In this document: positions 8,709-16,856 of the stretch, piece by piece | Position numbering within the stretch: position 1 is the first letter of the stretch | Layout of the letters: each line of letters begins with the position of its first letter | From: Eutrophocola sp049446715 | GTDB taxonomy: Bacteria; Pseudomonadota; Gammaproteobacteria; Pseudomonadales; Pseudohongiellaceae | Direction of reading: 5' to 3' | Assembly: GCA_049446715.1 (NCBI GenBank) | Contig: JBMTQX010000005.1 | Location: 1 to 64,000, forward strand | DNA: 64,000 nt | Notes under the pieces: model-generated | What the model was told of the DNA's origin: nothing | What the model saw: only the letters and a program-made list of their open reading frames with translations | Database searches by the model: none | Made by a program: the position numbers and the translations under genes

Positions 8709-9791
8709 ATGAATCCATCCGTCATCAGTAAACTGGAAAACCTCAAGGAACGTTACGAGGAGCTGGAAGCGCTCCTCAGTGATGGCGGGGTGATCAGCGA
8801 CCAGGAAAAGTTTCGCAACTATTCCAAGGAATATGCCGAACTGGAACCCGTGGTGAAGTGCTTTGGCGAATACCGGCGCACCCGGTCAAACCTGGAAGAA
8901 GCGCGCCAGCTGCAAAAAGACAGTGACCCGGATGTCAGGGATATGGCCGAAGAAGAGGTCCATGCCACCCAGAAACAGCTGGAGCACCTGGACGTCGAGT
9001 TGCAGAAACTGCTGCTGCCGAAGGATCCCAAGGACAGCTGCAATATTTTCCTGGAAATCCGTGCCGGCACCGGCGGGGACGAAGCCGCCATTTTTTCCGG
9101 CGACCTGTTTCGCATGTATTCCCGCTACGCCGAAACCCAGGGCTGGAATGTCGAAGTCATTAGCGAGCGTCCCGGCGAACACGGCGGGTACAAGGAAATC
9201 ATTGCCCGGGTTGAAGGCAAGAATGTTTATGGTCAGCTGAAGTTTGAATCCGGCGCTCACCGCGTGCAGCGCGTGCCGGAAACAGAAACCCAGGGCAGGG
9301 TGCATACATCAGCCTGCACCGTGGCGGTTATGCCGGAAGTCGAGGATGTCGAGCAAATCGAAATCAACAAGAACGACCTGCGGGTCGACACCTTCCGTGC
9401 CAGTGGTGCCGGCGGTCAGCACGTCAACAAAACCGACTCCGCCATTCGTCTGACCCATATACCGACCGGTATCGTGGTCGAGTGCCAGGACGAGCGTTCC
9501 CAGCACAAGAATCGCGCCCGCGCCATGTCACTGCTGCAGGCCAAATTGCAGGCCGCTGCGGAGGCCGAACATCGCAAGGAGCAATCTGATACCCGGCGCG
9601 ACCTTGTCGGCAGTGGTGACCGATCGGAAAAAATCCGTACTTACAATTATCCCGATGGTCGCCTGACCGATCACCGCATCAACCTGAAGCTAAACAAGCT
9701 GGCTGACGTCATGGCCGGAGATATCGGCGAAATCATCCGGGCCCTCATCACGGAACACCAGGCGGACCAGCTGGCCGACATGGCAAGCTGA
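8709..9791 (+). CDS. prfA: Peptide chain release factor 1
   Basis: Reads UAA and UAG and triggers peptidyl-tRNA hydrolysis. The GGQ motif is present (SGAGGQHVNKTDS), as is the codon-recognition tripeptide of RF1 type (PET in VQRVPETETQGRVH; E. coli has PAT). The length of 360 aa equals E. coli RF1. It lies 39 bases after hemA and 12 bases before prmC, whose product methylates the GGQ glutamine, so the operon couples the factor and its modifier. Confidence 0.98.
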   Translation: MNPSVISKLENLKERYEELEALLSDGGVISDQEKFRNYSKEYAELEPVVKCFGEYRRTRSNLEEARQLQKDSDPDVRDMAEEEVHATQKQLEHLDVELQKLLLPKDPKDSCNIFLEIRAGTGGDEAAIFSGDLFRMYSRYAETQGWNVEVISERPGEHGGYKEIIARVEGKNVYGQLKFESGAHRVQRVPETETQGRVHTSACTVAVMPEVEDVEQIEINKNDLRVDTFRASGAGGQHVNKTDSAIRLTHIPTGIVVECQDERSQHKNRARAMSLLQAKLQAAAEAEHRKEQSDTRRDLVGSGDRSEKIRTYNYPDGRLTDHRINLKLNKLADVMAGDIGEIIRALITEHQADQLADMAS

Positions 9792-9803
9792 TACAATCCT
9801 GTC

Positions 9804-10637
9804 ATGGCCACTCTCAAACAATTGATTGCAGACGGTGCAGAAGCACTGGCTGACAGCGACAGCGCGCGCCTAGATGCGGAGTTGCTGCTGGCAGTGGCCC
9901 TGAACAAGCCGCGTACCTGGCTGTATACCTGGCCCGAGCATATTCCGTCCCTGCCCGAGCAGCATAAGTACCTGGACCTGCTGCGGCGTCGCCAGGACGG
10001 AGAACCCATTGCCTATCTCATCCACCGCCGTGAGTTCTATGGCCTCGAGCTGAAGATCAACCATCATGTCCTGATTCCACGACCGGAAACAGAAACCCTG
10101 GTGGAGTGCGTGTTACAGGCGGCTACCGGTAATGCGCAAATGCGAATCGCGGATCTGGGCACAGGTTCCGGGGCCGTGGCCCTGGCGCTGGCGCACACCA
10201 TGCCGCAGGCTCGCGTGGTGGCCACCGATATCTCCAGGGAAGCCCTGACGCTGGCGCGGGAAAATGCCGTAGCCCTAGGCATCGACAATATTTCGTTTGT
10301 GCAGGGTAGCTGGCTCGAGCCCCTGGCCGACATGACCTTTGACATCATTGCCAGCAATCCGCCTTACATAGATGCACAGGATCCGCACCTGTCCGAGGGT
10401 GATGTGCGCTTTGAGCCTGTGCCTGCACTGGTTTCCCCGGAAAATGGCCTGGCTGACATCCGACAGATTGCCGAGACCGGCATGCCCAATCTGGCCAAGG
10501 GGGGCAGGCTGTTCTTCGAACATGGTTATGCACAGGGCGAAGCCGTGCGCGCCATTTTCTCGGCGTATGGATACGGTGACATCAGCACTGTGCAGGATCT
10601 GTCGGGGCAGGATAGGGTGACTATGGGCCGGAAATGA
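9804..10637 (+). CDS. prmC: Release factor glutamine N5-methyltransferase
   Basis: SAM-dependent enzyme that methylates the Gln of the GGQ motif in RF1 and RF2. An N-terminal helical domain is followed by the SAM motif IADLGTGSGAVALALA (about residues 114-129) and the diagnostic NPPY glutamine-binding motif near residue 184 (IASNPPYIDAQDP). At 277 aa it is full length. Last gene of the hemA-prfA-prmC run; a repeat-rich gap follows. Confidence 0.97.
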   Translation: MATLKQLIADGAEALADSDSARLDAELLLAVALNKPRTWLYTWPEHIPSLPEQHKYLDLLRRRQDGEPIAYLIHRREFYGLELKINHHVLIPRPETETLVECVLQAATGNAQMRIADLGTGSGAVALALAHTMPQARVVATDISREALTLARENAVALGIDNISFVQGSWLEPLADMTFDIIASNPPYIDAQDPHLSEGDVRFEPVPALVSPENGLADIRQIAETGMPNLAKGGRLFFEHGYAQGEAVRAIFSAYGYGDISTVQDLSGQDRVTMGRK

Positions 10638-10942
10638 AGTCCCCAGGCCGGAAGCGGCACGTGGTGACGCCACCCGACGGCTTCGACATACTCATTGAGG
10701 AAGGGAGGAAAGGAAGAAGGGAGAAAAGGGCGAAAGTTTTCAACCCGACCACTTAGACGTGAACACCTTACTTTGCAATTTCTCACAACTTTCATGCCTA
10801 AATAGCGACCATCTTCTTTACGGCAGCATTACCGCCTATTCCTCCTTATCTCCCTTCCTCCCTTCCTCGATTTTTTCCTCCCTTTCTCCTTTTCTCGACG
10901 ACCCCATATACTTCGACTCACTTCAGCGCTAACCTGCCCGCC
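10638..10942. other. prmC-moeB gap with inverted purine and pyrimidine blocks
   Basis: No gene. The purine-rich block at 10697-10736 is mirrored by a pyrimidine-rich block at 10841-10897 (runs such as CTCCCTTCCTCCCTTCCTCG). As RNA the two could pair into a long imperfect stem around an AT-richer middle. No clear terminator was found. Confidence 0.6.
10645..10737 (+). repeat. Composite intergenic repeat: REP-like palindrome plus purine-rich block (copy 1)
   Basis: A GC-rich REP-like palindrome (10645-10680) is followed by an A/G-only stretch (10697-10730). The last 22 bases (10716-10737) are identical to 51185-51206, which also follows a related palindrome. The same order of parts at two distant loci marks a dispersed element. 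No coding potential. Confidence 0.65.
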
Positions 10943-11683
10943 ATGAATGACGACCAGTTGCTCAGATATAGCCGCCAGATCATGCTGCCGGCCATGGATA
11001 TTGCCGGTCAGCAGGCTCTGCTAGATGCCAGTGTGCTGATCATTGGCCTGGGCGGGCTTGGCTGTCCGGCAGCGATGTACCTGGCTGCCAGTGGTGTCGG
11101 CAATCTGGTGCTGGCCGATGACGACAAGGTTGATCTGAGCAATCTGCAGCGCCAGATCGCCCACACGACAGCATCGATCGGCATGGCCAAGACCGAATCT
11201 GCGGCCAGGACACTGGCCGGGCTCAATGACACTGTGAACGTGGAGGTCATCAGCAGCAGACTGGAAGGTGACGCCCTGGACGCGGCGGTCAACGCCGCAG
11301 ACGTGGTGCTGGACTGCACCGACAATTTCACCGCACGTTTTGCCATTAATGCGGCGGCGGTCAAATACCAGGTGCCACTGGTCTCCGGCGCCGCCATCCG
11401 CATGGAAGGGCAGGTCAGTGTTTTTGACAGTCGTGATGCCGGCAATCCCTGTTACCAGTGCCTTTACCAGGCGGGTGACGATGTGCAGCTTAGCTGTTCG
11501 GAAAGTGGAGTGATGGCGCCGCTGGTCGGCATAGTCGGCACGATGCAGGCGATGGAGGTCATCAAGGTGATCACCGGCATGGGTAAAACGCTGGTCGGCA
11601 GGTTGCTGTTCATTGATGCCCAGACCATGCAAATCCGCGAGATGGCGCTGAAGAAAAATCCGGCCTGCCCCTGTTGCGCCTAG
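10943..11683 (+). CDS. moeB: MoeB/ThiF-family sulfur-carrier adenylyltransferase
   Basis: Activates the C-terminal Gly-Gly of a ubiquitin-like sulfur carrier (MoaD or ThiS) by adenylation. The nucleotide-binding motif IIGLGGLGCPAA is at about residues 33-44, the Arg/Asp pattern DLSNLQRQI follows, and zinc-binding CxxC pairs are visible (CYQC near 171, CPCC at the end). At 246 aa it is the short form without a rhodanese domain. The location downstream of prmC matches pseudomonads, where it is called moeB. The choice between MoeB and ThiF cannot be made from sequence alone. Confidence 0.88.
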   Translation: MNDDQLLRYSRQIMLPAMDIAGQQALLDASVLIIGLGGLGCPAAMYLAASGVGNLVLADDDKVDLSNLQRQIAHTTASIGMAKTESAARTLAGLNDTVNVEVISSRLEGDALDAAVNAADVVLDCTDNFTARFAINAAAVKYQVPLVSGAAIRMEGQVSVFDSRDAGNPCYQCLYQAGDDVQLSCSESGVMAPLVGIVGTMQAMEVIKVITGMGKTLVGRLLFIDAQTMQIREMALKKNPACPCCA

Positions 11684-11797
11684 TGTCCAGGTCCCTGATA
11701 TGACGGACCCGAGCGAGTCCATTTGACCTGCTATTGGCGGCCTGCAAGAATTGCGCATTCGATTCATTCATCTGGTTAGTCGTTTTCGGGAGTCATC

Positions 11798-12421
11798 ATG
11801 GGCAGACTTTTTGCCAAAAATCACTTTTCCATTATCACCTTTATCCGCGCCAGCCTGCTGGCATCCGGTATGGCTCTGATGGCCACCGGGCCTGCCGTTG
11901 CCGCTGAAGAAACCGTTTCCTATACCCTGACACGGCAATATGGCAGCGTGTTGTTCCGTGTCATGCAGCAGCAGTACCTGAACCTAGTCGGGCGTTTTGA
12001 CCAGTATGCCGGCACGCTGGTGATGGACTTTGATGATCTGAGCAATTCCCGGCTGACTGCCAGCGTGAACATGGGCAGCCTCAGCATGGCGGATGGCGAT
12101 GTCGTGGAAACCCTGGTCAACAGCAGTGTCTGGTTCAATGCGCCGTTGTACCCCGAAGCTACCTTTACCACCACCAGTGTCGACGTTACCGGCGACATGA
12201 CCGCGGATTTTCATGGCGAACTGACGTTTGTCGGCGTTAAGAAACCCTGGACGCTGCATGTGCAGTTCTATCCTGGGTCAGATGGTGAGTTGACCGGCAG
12301 CAGCATCGGCATGCTGGCCACCGGTAGTTTCAATCGAACCGATTTCGGTCTGAACCAGTACATGAACATGGCTGATGATCCGGTGAGTATCGAGGTCAAC
12401 GTAAAATTCAATCGTGATTAA
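11798..12421 (+). CDS. YceI-family periplasmic lipid-binding protein
   Basis: Lipocalin-like beta-barrel family that binds polyisoprenoids in the periplasm. A long signal peptide ends near ATGPAVAAEE (about residue 36). The mature part has typical YceI features: FDQYAGTLVMDFDD, LVNSSVWFNAPLYPEATFTT, HGELTFVGVKKPW. Length 207 aa is usual. Its stop codon slightly precedes the DUF4156 gene. Physiological ligand unknown; a ubiquinone-like carrier is possible. Confidence 0.9.
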   Translation: MGRLFAKNHFSIITFIRASLLASGMALMATGPAVAAEETVSYTLTRQYGSVLFRVMQQQYLNLVGRFDQYAGTLVMDFDDLSNSRLTASVNMGSLSMADGDVVETLVNSSVWFNAPLYPEATFTTTSVDVTGDMTADFHGELTFVGVKKPWTLHVQFYPGSDGELTGSSIGMLATGSFNRTDFGLNQYMNMADDPVSIEVNVKFNRD

Positions 12422-12443
12422 TTATGCCCAATCGAGCTTTACC

Positions 12444-12758
12444 ATGAAGACACTTATGCGTGTAAACACCCTGGCTGCCATGACGCTCCTGGCCTCCTGT
12501 ACCTGGGTCAAGCTGACTCCGGCCGGTGAAAATGTTGCTGTGCTGACCGCTGCAGAAGTGGCCAACTGTGAGCGTACCGGCACCACAACAGTGTCTGTGC
12601 CAGACAAGGTAGTACTGGAACGGGGTAATGAGAAAGTGCGCCTGGAACTGCGTACCCTGGCACGCAACCGTGCGGCGGACCGTGGCGATAGTATCGTACC
12701 AACCACGCGTGAAGTGGATGGCGAGCAGACCTTCACCATCTACCGCTGTCGCAACTGA
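12444..12758 (+). CDS. DUF4156-type lipoprotein
   Basis: Small lipoprotein from ATG at 12444 (MKTLMRVNTLAAMTLLASC), with lipobox LASC. The mature part carries the family pattern KLTPAGENVAV, a conserved Cys in VANCERTGTT, and a final Cys near the C-terminus (FTIYRCRN), so a disulfide is possible. A longer frame from 12414 overlaps the YceI gene and adds ten residues before the signal; the shorter start is preferred. The function of DUF4156 proteins is not known. Confidence 0.82.
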   Translation: MKTLMRVNTLAAMTLLASCTWVKLTPAGENVAVLTAAEVANCERTGTTTVSVPDKVVLERGNEKVRLELRTLARNRAADRGDSIVPTTREVDGEQTFTIYRCRN

Positions 12759-12784
12759 TCACCGAGCTGATGTGATGCAGTGGT

Positions 12785-13042
12785 TTATTTCCGGCTGAAC
12801 CACAGCAGGGGCAGGACTGCCCCGATTATCAATACCGGCAGATGCAATACCGTGATCAGGAACCATGACAGGATCACACTGCCAGCCAAGGTCATCCAGA
12901 ACGTCAACCAGCGACTGCCGGAACCGGAAGTGGCTCTGCCATGATCGGGATCCGGTTCAACATCCTGTAGCCGGCGACCGCAATGCATGCAGTAAAGCGC
13001 TGAAGACGGGTTGCTTTGTTGGCACTGTTGGCAGATTTTCAT
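12785..13042 (-). CDS. Zinc-ribbon membrane protein
   Basis: 85 aa hypothetical protein. Two CxxC pairs at the N-terminus (CQQC at 4-7, CMHC at 18-21) form a zinc ribbon. A Gly/Ser-rich linker is followed by two hydrophobic segments (WLTFWMTLAGSVILSWFLI and VLIIGAVLPLLWF), so it should sit in the inner membrane with the ribbon in the cytoplasm. It is transcribed towards the DUF4156 gene and divergent from the helicase gene. No function assigned. Confidence 0.75.
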   Translation of the reverse strand: MKICQQCQQSNPSSALYCMHCGRRLQDVEPDPDHGRATSGSGSRWLTFWMTLAGSVILSWFLITVLHLPVLIIGAVLPLLWFSRK

Positions 13043-13106
13043 ATCATGGCATCCGGCTTTTCGTTATGATACGGCCCGAAAATCCTGAATTATAAAGAAA
13101 AACTGA

Positions 13107-14852
13107 ATGCAGTCTGAGATTGGCGACAACAACGAAAGCAACAATGTAACGGGCAGCGCCGCTGCTCCGGACACTTCGCAAAAATCCGTGCCAAAGGCAG
13201 AACAGCCGGCACAATCCGAGATGACGCTCCAGCAAGAGCCTGAAAAACTGCCAGAGCAGCTGACAAAGCCAGAGCAGGTCGCTGTGCCAGAGCAGGCACC
13301 AGAGCAGGCACCAGAGCAGGCACCAGAGCCGCCACAGGCCGCCGCATCAGAACCCCCCCAGCCAGAAACCCAGACGGCACCGAAAACCACGTCCGGGCAA
13401 CACGTTAACTCCGACGAGACCGTTCAGCCTGAATCGAACGCGCAGTCCGCCGAACCAGGCCTCCAGCCTGAATCTGACCCGCCATCCACACCGACCGATA
13501 CGGTTGTCGAGGACACTGTTAAAGACACTATTGAAGCTGCCCCTGCCGAGGCGGCAGAGCCGGCTGTCCCTGCCCTGGAAGTTGCCAAGGTGAAGTTTCG
13601 TGATTTTGACCTGCCGGAAGAACTGCTCAAGGCGGTGGATGATCTTGGATTTGAATTCTGCACTCCCATCCAGGCACTCAGCCTGAAATACACCCTGGAA
13701 GGCCATGATGTCACCGGCAAGGCCCAGACCGGCACCGGTAAAACAGCCGCCTTTCTGACTACCATCATCAACGACCTGCTCAAGAATCCCATCGAGGAAG
13801 AACGCTTCGTGGGAGAACCGCGTGCCCTGGTGATTGCGCCGACCCGTGAACTGGTCATGCAGATTGCCAAGGATGCCCATGCCTTGTGCAAGTACACCAA
13901 TCTCAACATCGCCACGCTGGTTGGTGGTATTGACTACCAGAAGCAGCAGACGATTCTCGATAATGAAATCGTCGATATCGTTGCGGCCACACCGGGTCGC
14001 CTGCTGGACTTCGTTCGCAATCGCAACATCGATCTTGGCATGGTGGAGTTGCTCGTGCTGGATGAAGCCGACCGCATGCTCGACATGGGCTTCATTCCCC
14101 AGGTCAGGCAGGTGGTATCTTCGACCCCGAAAAAAGACTGTCGCCAGACCATGCTGTTCAGCGCCACCTTCACTGATGACATCCTGACCCTGGCTGAACG
14201 CTGGGCAGTCGATCCCATTCGCATCGAAGTGGAATCACAACAGCTCACTACCGACAACGTCGACCAGAAAGTCTACCTGGTCACCACCGACCAGAAATAC
14301 GCGTTGCTATACAACCTGATCCAGAGTGATGAAGGCGAGCGCGTCATCGTGTTTACCAACCGTCGCGACCAGGCCCGCAAGCTGGCCGACGCCCTGCATC
14401 GCAACGGCGTCAGTGTCGGTTTGTTGTCCGGTGAGATTTCACAACCCAAGCGTGTAAAAACCCTGGAAGCCTTCAAAAGTGATGAAATACAGGTGCTGGT
14501 TGCCACGGACGTGGCGGGCAGGGGGCTGCATATCGATGACATTACCCACGTGGTGAATTTCACCTTGCCGGAAGAAGCCGATGACTATGTGCACCGCATT
14601 GGCCGTACCGGTCGTGCCGGCGCCCTGGGCACTTCCGTGAGTTTTGCCTGCGAGGATGATTCCTTCCTGCTGCCCGAGATTGAGGAAAACATCGGCATGA
14701 AACTGCCGTGTGAACATCCTCCGGAAAGTCTGCTGGTCAGCCCGCCGCCGTTCAGTCGAGAGTCGAAATTCAAACCCGAAGGCAAATCGTCGGGCGGCAA
14801 AGGTGGCAACCGTGGCGGTGCTGGTGGCGGCCGCGGACGCAGCCGCTACTAG
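13107..14852 (+). CDS. DEAD-box RNA helicase, Rhl type, with long N-terminal extension
   Basis: ATP-dependent RNA helicase. The core runs from about residue 165 to 535: Q motif (FCTPIQALS), Walker A AQTGTGKT, PTREL, TPGRLLD, DEAD in VLDEADRM, SAT in LFSATF, and HRIGRTGRAG. The closest remembered match is RhlB of pseudomonads. The first 160 residues are unusual: Gln/Glu/Pro-rich and low complexity, with tandem PEQA units, so probably disordered. The C-terminus is Gly/Arg-rich (GGKGGNRGGAGGGRGRSRY), typical of RNA contact. The start is the first ATG of the frame, and the extension keeps an open frame. Confidence 0.92.
   Translation: MQSEIGDNNESNNVTGSAAAPDTSQKSVPKAEQPAQSEMTLQQEPEKLPEQLTKPEQVAVPEQAPEQAPEQAPEPPQAAASEPPQPETQTAPKTTSGQHVNSDETVQPESNAQSAEPGLQPESDPPSTPTDTVVEDTVKDTIEAAPAEAAEPAVPALEVAKVKFRDFDLPEELLKAVDDLGFEFCTPIQALSLKYTLEGHDVTGKAQTGTGKTAAFLTTIINDLLKNPIEEERFVGEPRALVIAPTRELVMQIAKDAHALCKYTNLNIATLVGGIDYQKQQTILDNEIVDIVAATPGRLLDFVRNRNIDLGMVELLVLDEADRMLDMGFIPQVRQVVSSTPKKDCRQTMLFSATFTDDILTLAERWAVDPIRIEVESQQLTTDNVDQKVYLVTTDQKYALLYNLIQSDEGERVIVFTNRRDQARKLADALHRNGVSVGLLSGEISQPKRVKTLEAFKSDEIQVLVATDVAGRGLHIDDITHVVNFTLPEEADDYVHRIGRTGRAGALGTSVSFACEDDSFLLPEIEENIGMKLPCEHPPESLLVSPPPFSRESKFKPEGKSSGGKGGNRGGAGGGRGRSRY
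13269..13334 (+). repeat. 12 bp in-frame tandem repeat in the helicase gene
   Basis: The unit CCAGAGCAGGCA (Pro-Glu-Gln-Ala) occurs three times exactly at 13287-13322, flanked by degenerate copies at 13269 and 13323. The array keeps the frame and can vary in copy number without breaking the protein. Confidence 0.85.
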
Positions 14853-14859
14853 AACGGTT

Positions 14860-15177
14860 TTACTGCGCGCCGGCGTCTTTCAGAATGTCGGAGTATTCCC
14901 CTGAATTCCTGTGCTGCGACACGATCGCCAGAATCGTTTCACCGTGCTTGTTAGCTTCATTGAGGTTGCGGCCGGCTTCGACGAAAAAGCCGATAAAACG
15001 GCCGAAAGCCTCTGGCACCATACCGCGATAGGCTTTCTGCAGGACGTGGAAGTCCGGTGTTTCATCCTGTGAGGTTTCAATGTCTAGGAAGGATTTCACC
15101 CGTTCATCACTCCACCATTCATCGCGTACGGCGGGCTGGGTTCTGTCGGCACCGGTTTTCTTTTCTGTTTTCATCAT
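14860..15177 (-). CDS. PA4642-family protein
   Basis: 105 aa cytoplasmic protein that resembles the uncharacterised PA4642 family. Features remembered for the family are an N-terminal Lys-rich stretch, DEWWSDERVKSFLD, and the central KAYRGMVPEAFGRFIGFF segment. No signal peptide or membrane segment. It lies tail to tail with the helicase gene (7 bases between stops) and downstream of gatB on the same strand, behind a REP pair. Function unknown. Confidence 0.75.
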   Translation of the reverse strand: MMKTEKKTGADRTQPAVRDEWWSDERVKSFLDIETSQDETPDFHVLQKAYRGMVPEAFGRFIGFFVEAGRNLNEANKHGETILAIVSQHRNSGEYSDILKDAGAQ

Positions 15178-15208
15178 TCTCTCTCGGTCTGGATTCTGTC
15201 AGTGTGTG

Positions 15209-15268
15209 TTCGCGGCTGAAGCCGCGCCTACAGGATGATCGGGTGCAGGAGCGGCTTTAGCGGCGAAT
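15209..15268. repeat. Inverted pair of REP elements (GTAGGAGCGGCTT family)
   Basis: Two short palindromes in opposite orientation: 15209-15232 (minus-strand reading TGTAGGCGCGGCTTCAGC) and 15245-15268 (GCAGGAGCGGCTTTAGCGGC). They match the Pseudomonas-type REP core. A third member of this family lies at 27127-27150. The pair sits between gatB and the PA4642-family gene. Confidence 0.75.
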
Positions 15269-15276
15269 GTAATCCA

Positions 15277-16710
15277 TTATTGGCTCAGTTTCGCTTTCAG
15301 CAACTGGTTCACCTGGCCCGGGTTGGCCTTGCCCTGCGAGGCTTTCATGACCTGTCCGACAAAGAAACCGATCACCTGTTCCTTGCCTTCCTGGTACTGC
15401 TGTACCTGTGCCGGGTTGTTGGCAATCACCTCATCCACCATTTTCTCAATGGCACCGGTGTCAGTGACCTGCTTCAGGCCCTGGCTTTCAATGATGCTGT
15501 CCGCATCGCCTTCACCGGCGACCATGGCTTCAAAGACGGTTTTCGCAATCTTGGACGAGATGGTGTTGTCCTTGATGCGGGCAATCAGGCCGGACAGAGC
15601 TTTGGCATCAACCGGACTTTGTTTGATGGGCAGTTCACTGGCATTGAGCACGGCCTGCAGGTCGCCCATGACCCAGTTGGCTGACAGCTTGGCGTCACTG
15701 CTGGCGGCAGCCACGGCTTCAAAGTAATCCGCTGTTGCCAGGTCGGCAGACAATACCATGGCGTCATAGTCACTCAGGCCATACTGCTCCTGAAAGCGCC
15801 GGCTTTTCACATCCGGCAGTTCCGGCAGGGTGACGCGCACGGCTTCAATGAACGCGTCATCAATGACCACAGGCAGCAGGTCAGGTTCCGGGAAGTAGCG
15901 ATAGTCGTTGGCAACTTCCTTGCTGCGCATGCTGCGGGTTTCATTGCGGTCGGAATCATAGAGGCGGGTTTCCTGCACGATCCTGCCACCATCCTCAAGG
16001 ATATCCATCTGCCGCTCCACTTCAACATTGATGGCTTTTTCCACGAAGCGGAACGAGTTGATGTTCTTGATCTCGGTACGGGTGCCGAATACCTGGCTGC
16101 CTTTCGGGCGCAGGGAGACGTTGGCATCGCAGCGCATCGACCCCTGTGACATGTCGCCGTCGGAGATACCCAGGTAGCAGACGATGGAATGCAGTTTTTT
16201 CAGGTATGCCACGGCTTCCTTGGCGCTGCGGATATCAGGTTCAGAAACGATTTCCAGCAGTGGCGTGCCGGCACGGTTCAGGTCGATACCGGTCTTGTTG
16301 TGGAAATCCTCATGCAGGGATTTGCCGGCATCCTCTTCCATGTGCGCGCGGGTGACGCCGATGGTTTTCTGGGTGCCGTCTTCCATATCCACGACTAGCT
16401 TGCCCTTGCCGACAGTGGGAAAGTCGAGCTGGGAGGTCTGGTAGCCTTTGGGCAGGTCGGGGTAGAAATAGTTCTTGCGGTCGAACACGGATTTTTTGCC
16501 GATCTCGGCGTCAATGGCGAGGCCGAACTTGACCGCCATTTTCAGGGCTTCCTTGTTCAGCACGGGCAAGGTGCCCGGCATGGCCAGATCGTAGATGCTG
16601 GCCTGCGTGTTGGGTTCAGCACCAAAGGCTGTGCTGGTGCCGGAAAAAAGCTTGGAGGCCGTAGCAAGTTGCACATGCACTTCCAGGCCGATGACGGTTT
16701 CCCACTCCAT
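15277..16710 (-). CDS. gatB: Asp-tRNA(Asn)/Glu-tRNA(Gln) amidotransferase subunit B
   Basis: Kinase subunit of GatCAB, which converts Glu-tRNA(Gln) or Asp-tRNA(Asn) to the amidated forms. ATG at 16708-16710 gives MEWETVIGLEVHVQLAT, the standard GatB N-terminus, and 477 aa. The longer frame from 16788 runs into a REP palindrome and is rejected. The catalytic domain includes GTPLLEIVSEPDIRSAKEA and RCDANVSLRP; the C-terminal YqeY-like tRNA-binding domain ends at KAKLSQ. gatC-gatA-gatB lie in order on the minus strand, with a REP pair between gatA and gatB. Confidence 0.97.
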   Translation of the reverse strand: MEWETVIGLEVHVQLATASKLFSGTSTAFGAEPNTQASIYDLAMPGTLPVLNKEALKMAVKFGLAIDAEIGKKSVFDRKNYFYPDLPKGYQTSQLDFPTVGKGKLVVDMEDGTQKTIGVTRAHMEEDAGKSLHEDFHNKTGIDLNRAGTPLLEIVSEPDIRSAKEAVAYLKKLHSIVCYLGISDGDMSQGSMRCDANVSLRPKGSQVFGTRTEIKNINSFRFVEKAINVEVERQMDILEDGGRIVQETRLYDSDRNETRSMRSKEVANDYRYFPEPDLLPVVIDDAFIEAVRVTLPELPDVKSRRFQEQYGLSDYDAMVLSADLATADYFEAVAAASSDAKLSANWVMGDLQAVLNASELPIKQSPVDAKALSGLIARIKDNTISSKIAKTVFEAMVAGEGDADSIIESQGLKQVTDTGAIEKMVDEVIANNPAQVQQYQEGKEQVIGFFVGQVMKASQGKANPGQVNQLLKAKLSQ

Positions 16711-16746
16711 TACAATATCTCGCTCATGTCTTTCATGCCATTGCTC

Positions 16747-16840
16747 GTAGGTCGGCACAGGCCGAAGGCCTCTTGCCAACAGGAACATACTGTTGTTCTG
16801 TTTTCGGTGATGTCGGCTAACACTTCGCCATGCCGACCTA
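16747..16840. repeat. Inverted pair of REP elements (GTAGGTCGGCA family) between gatA and gatB
   Basis: 16747-16780 reads GTAGGTCGGCA then a GGCCGAAGGCC hairpin and closes with TGCCAAC. 16812-16840 carries the same motif inverted, ending TGCCGACCTA. The head-to-tail pair resembles a BIME and could form stable hairpins in the gatA-gatB mRNA. A third copy is at 51049-51082. Confidence 0.8.
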
Positions 16841-16856
16841 TCCTTCTTTAGTTTCT

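Noticed and set aside
16711..16788. Longer gatB start at 16788
   Set aside because: The extra residues come from a REP palindrome; MEWETVIGLEVHV is the family N-terminus.
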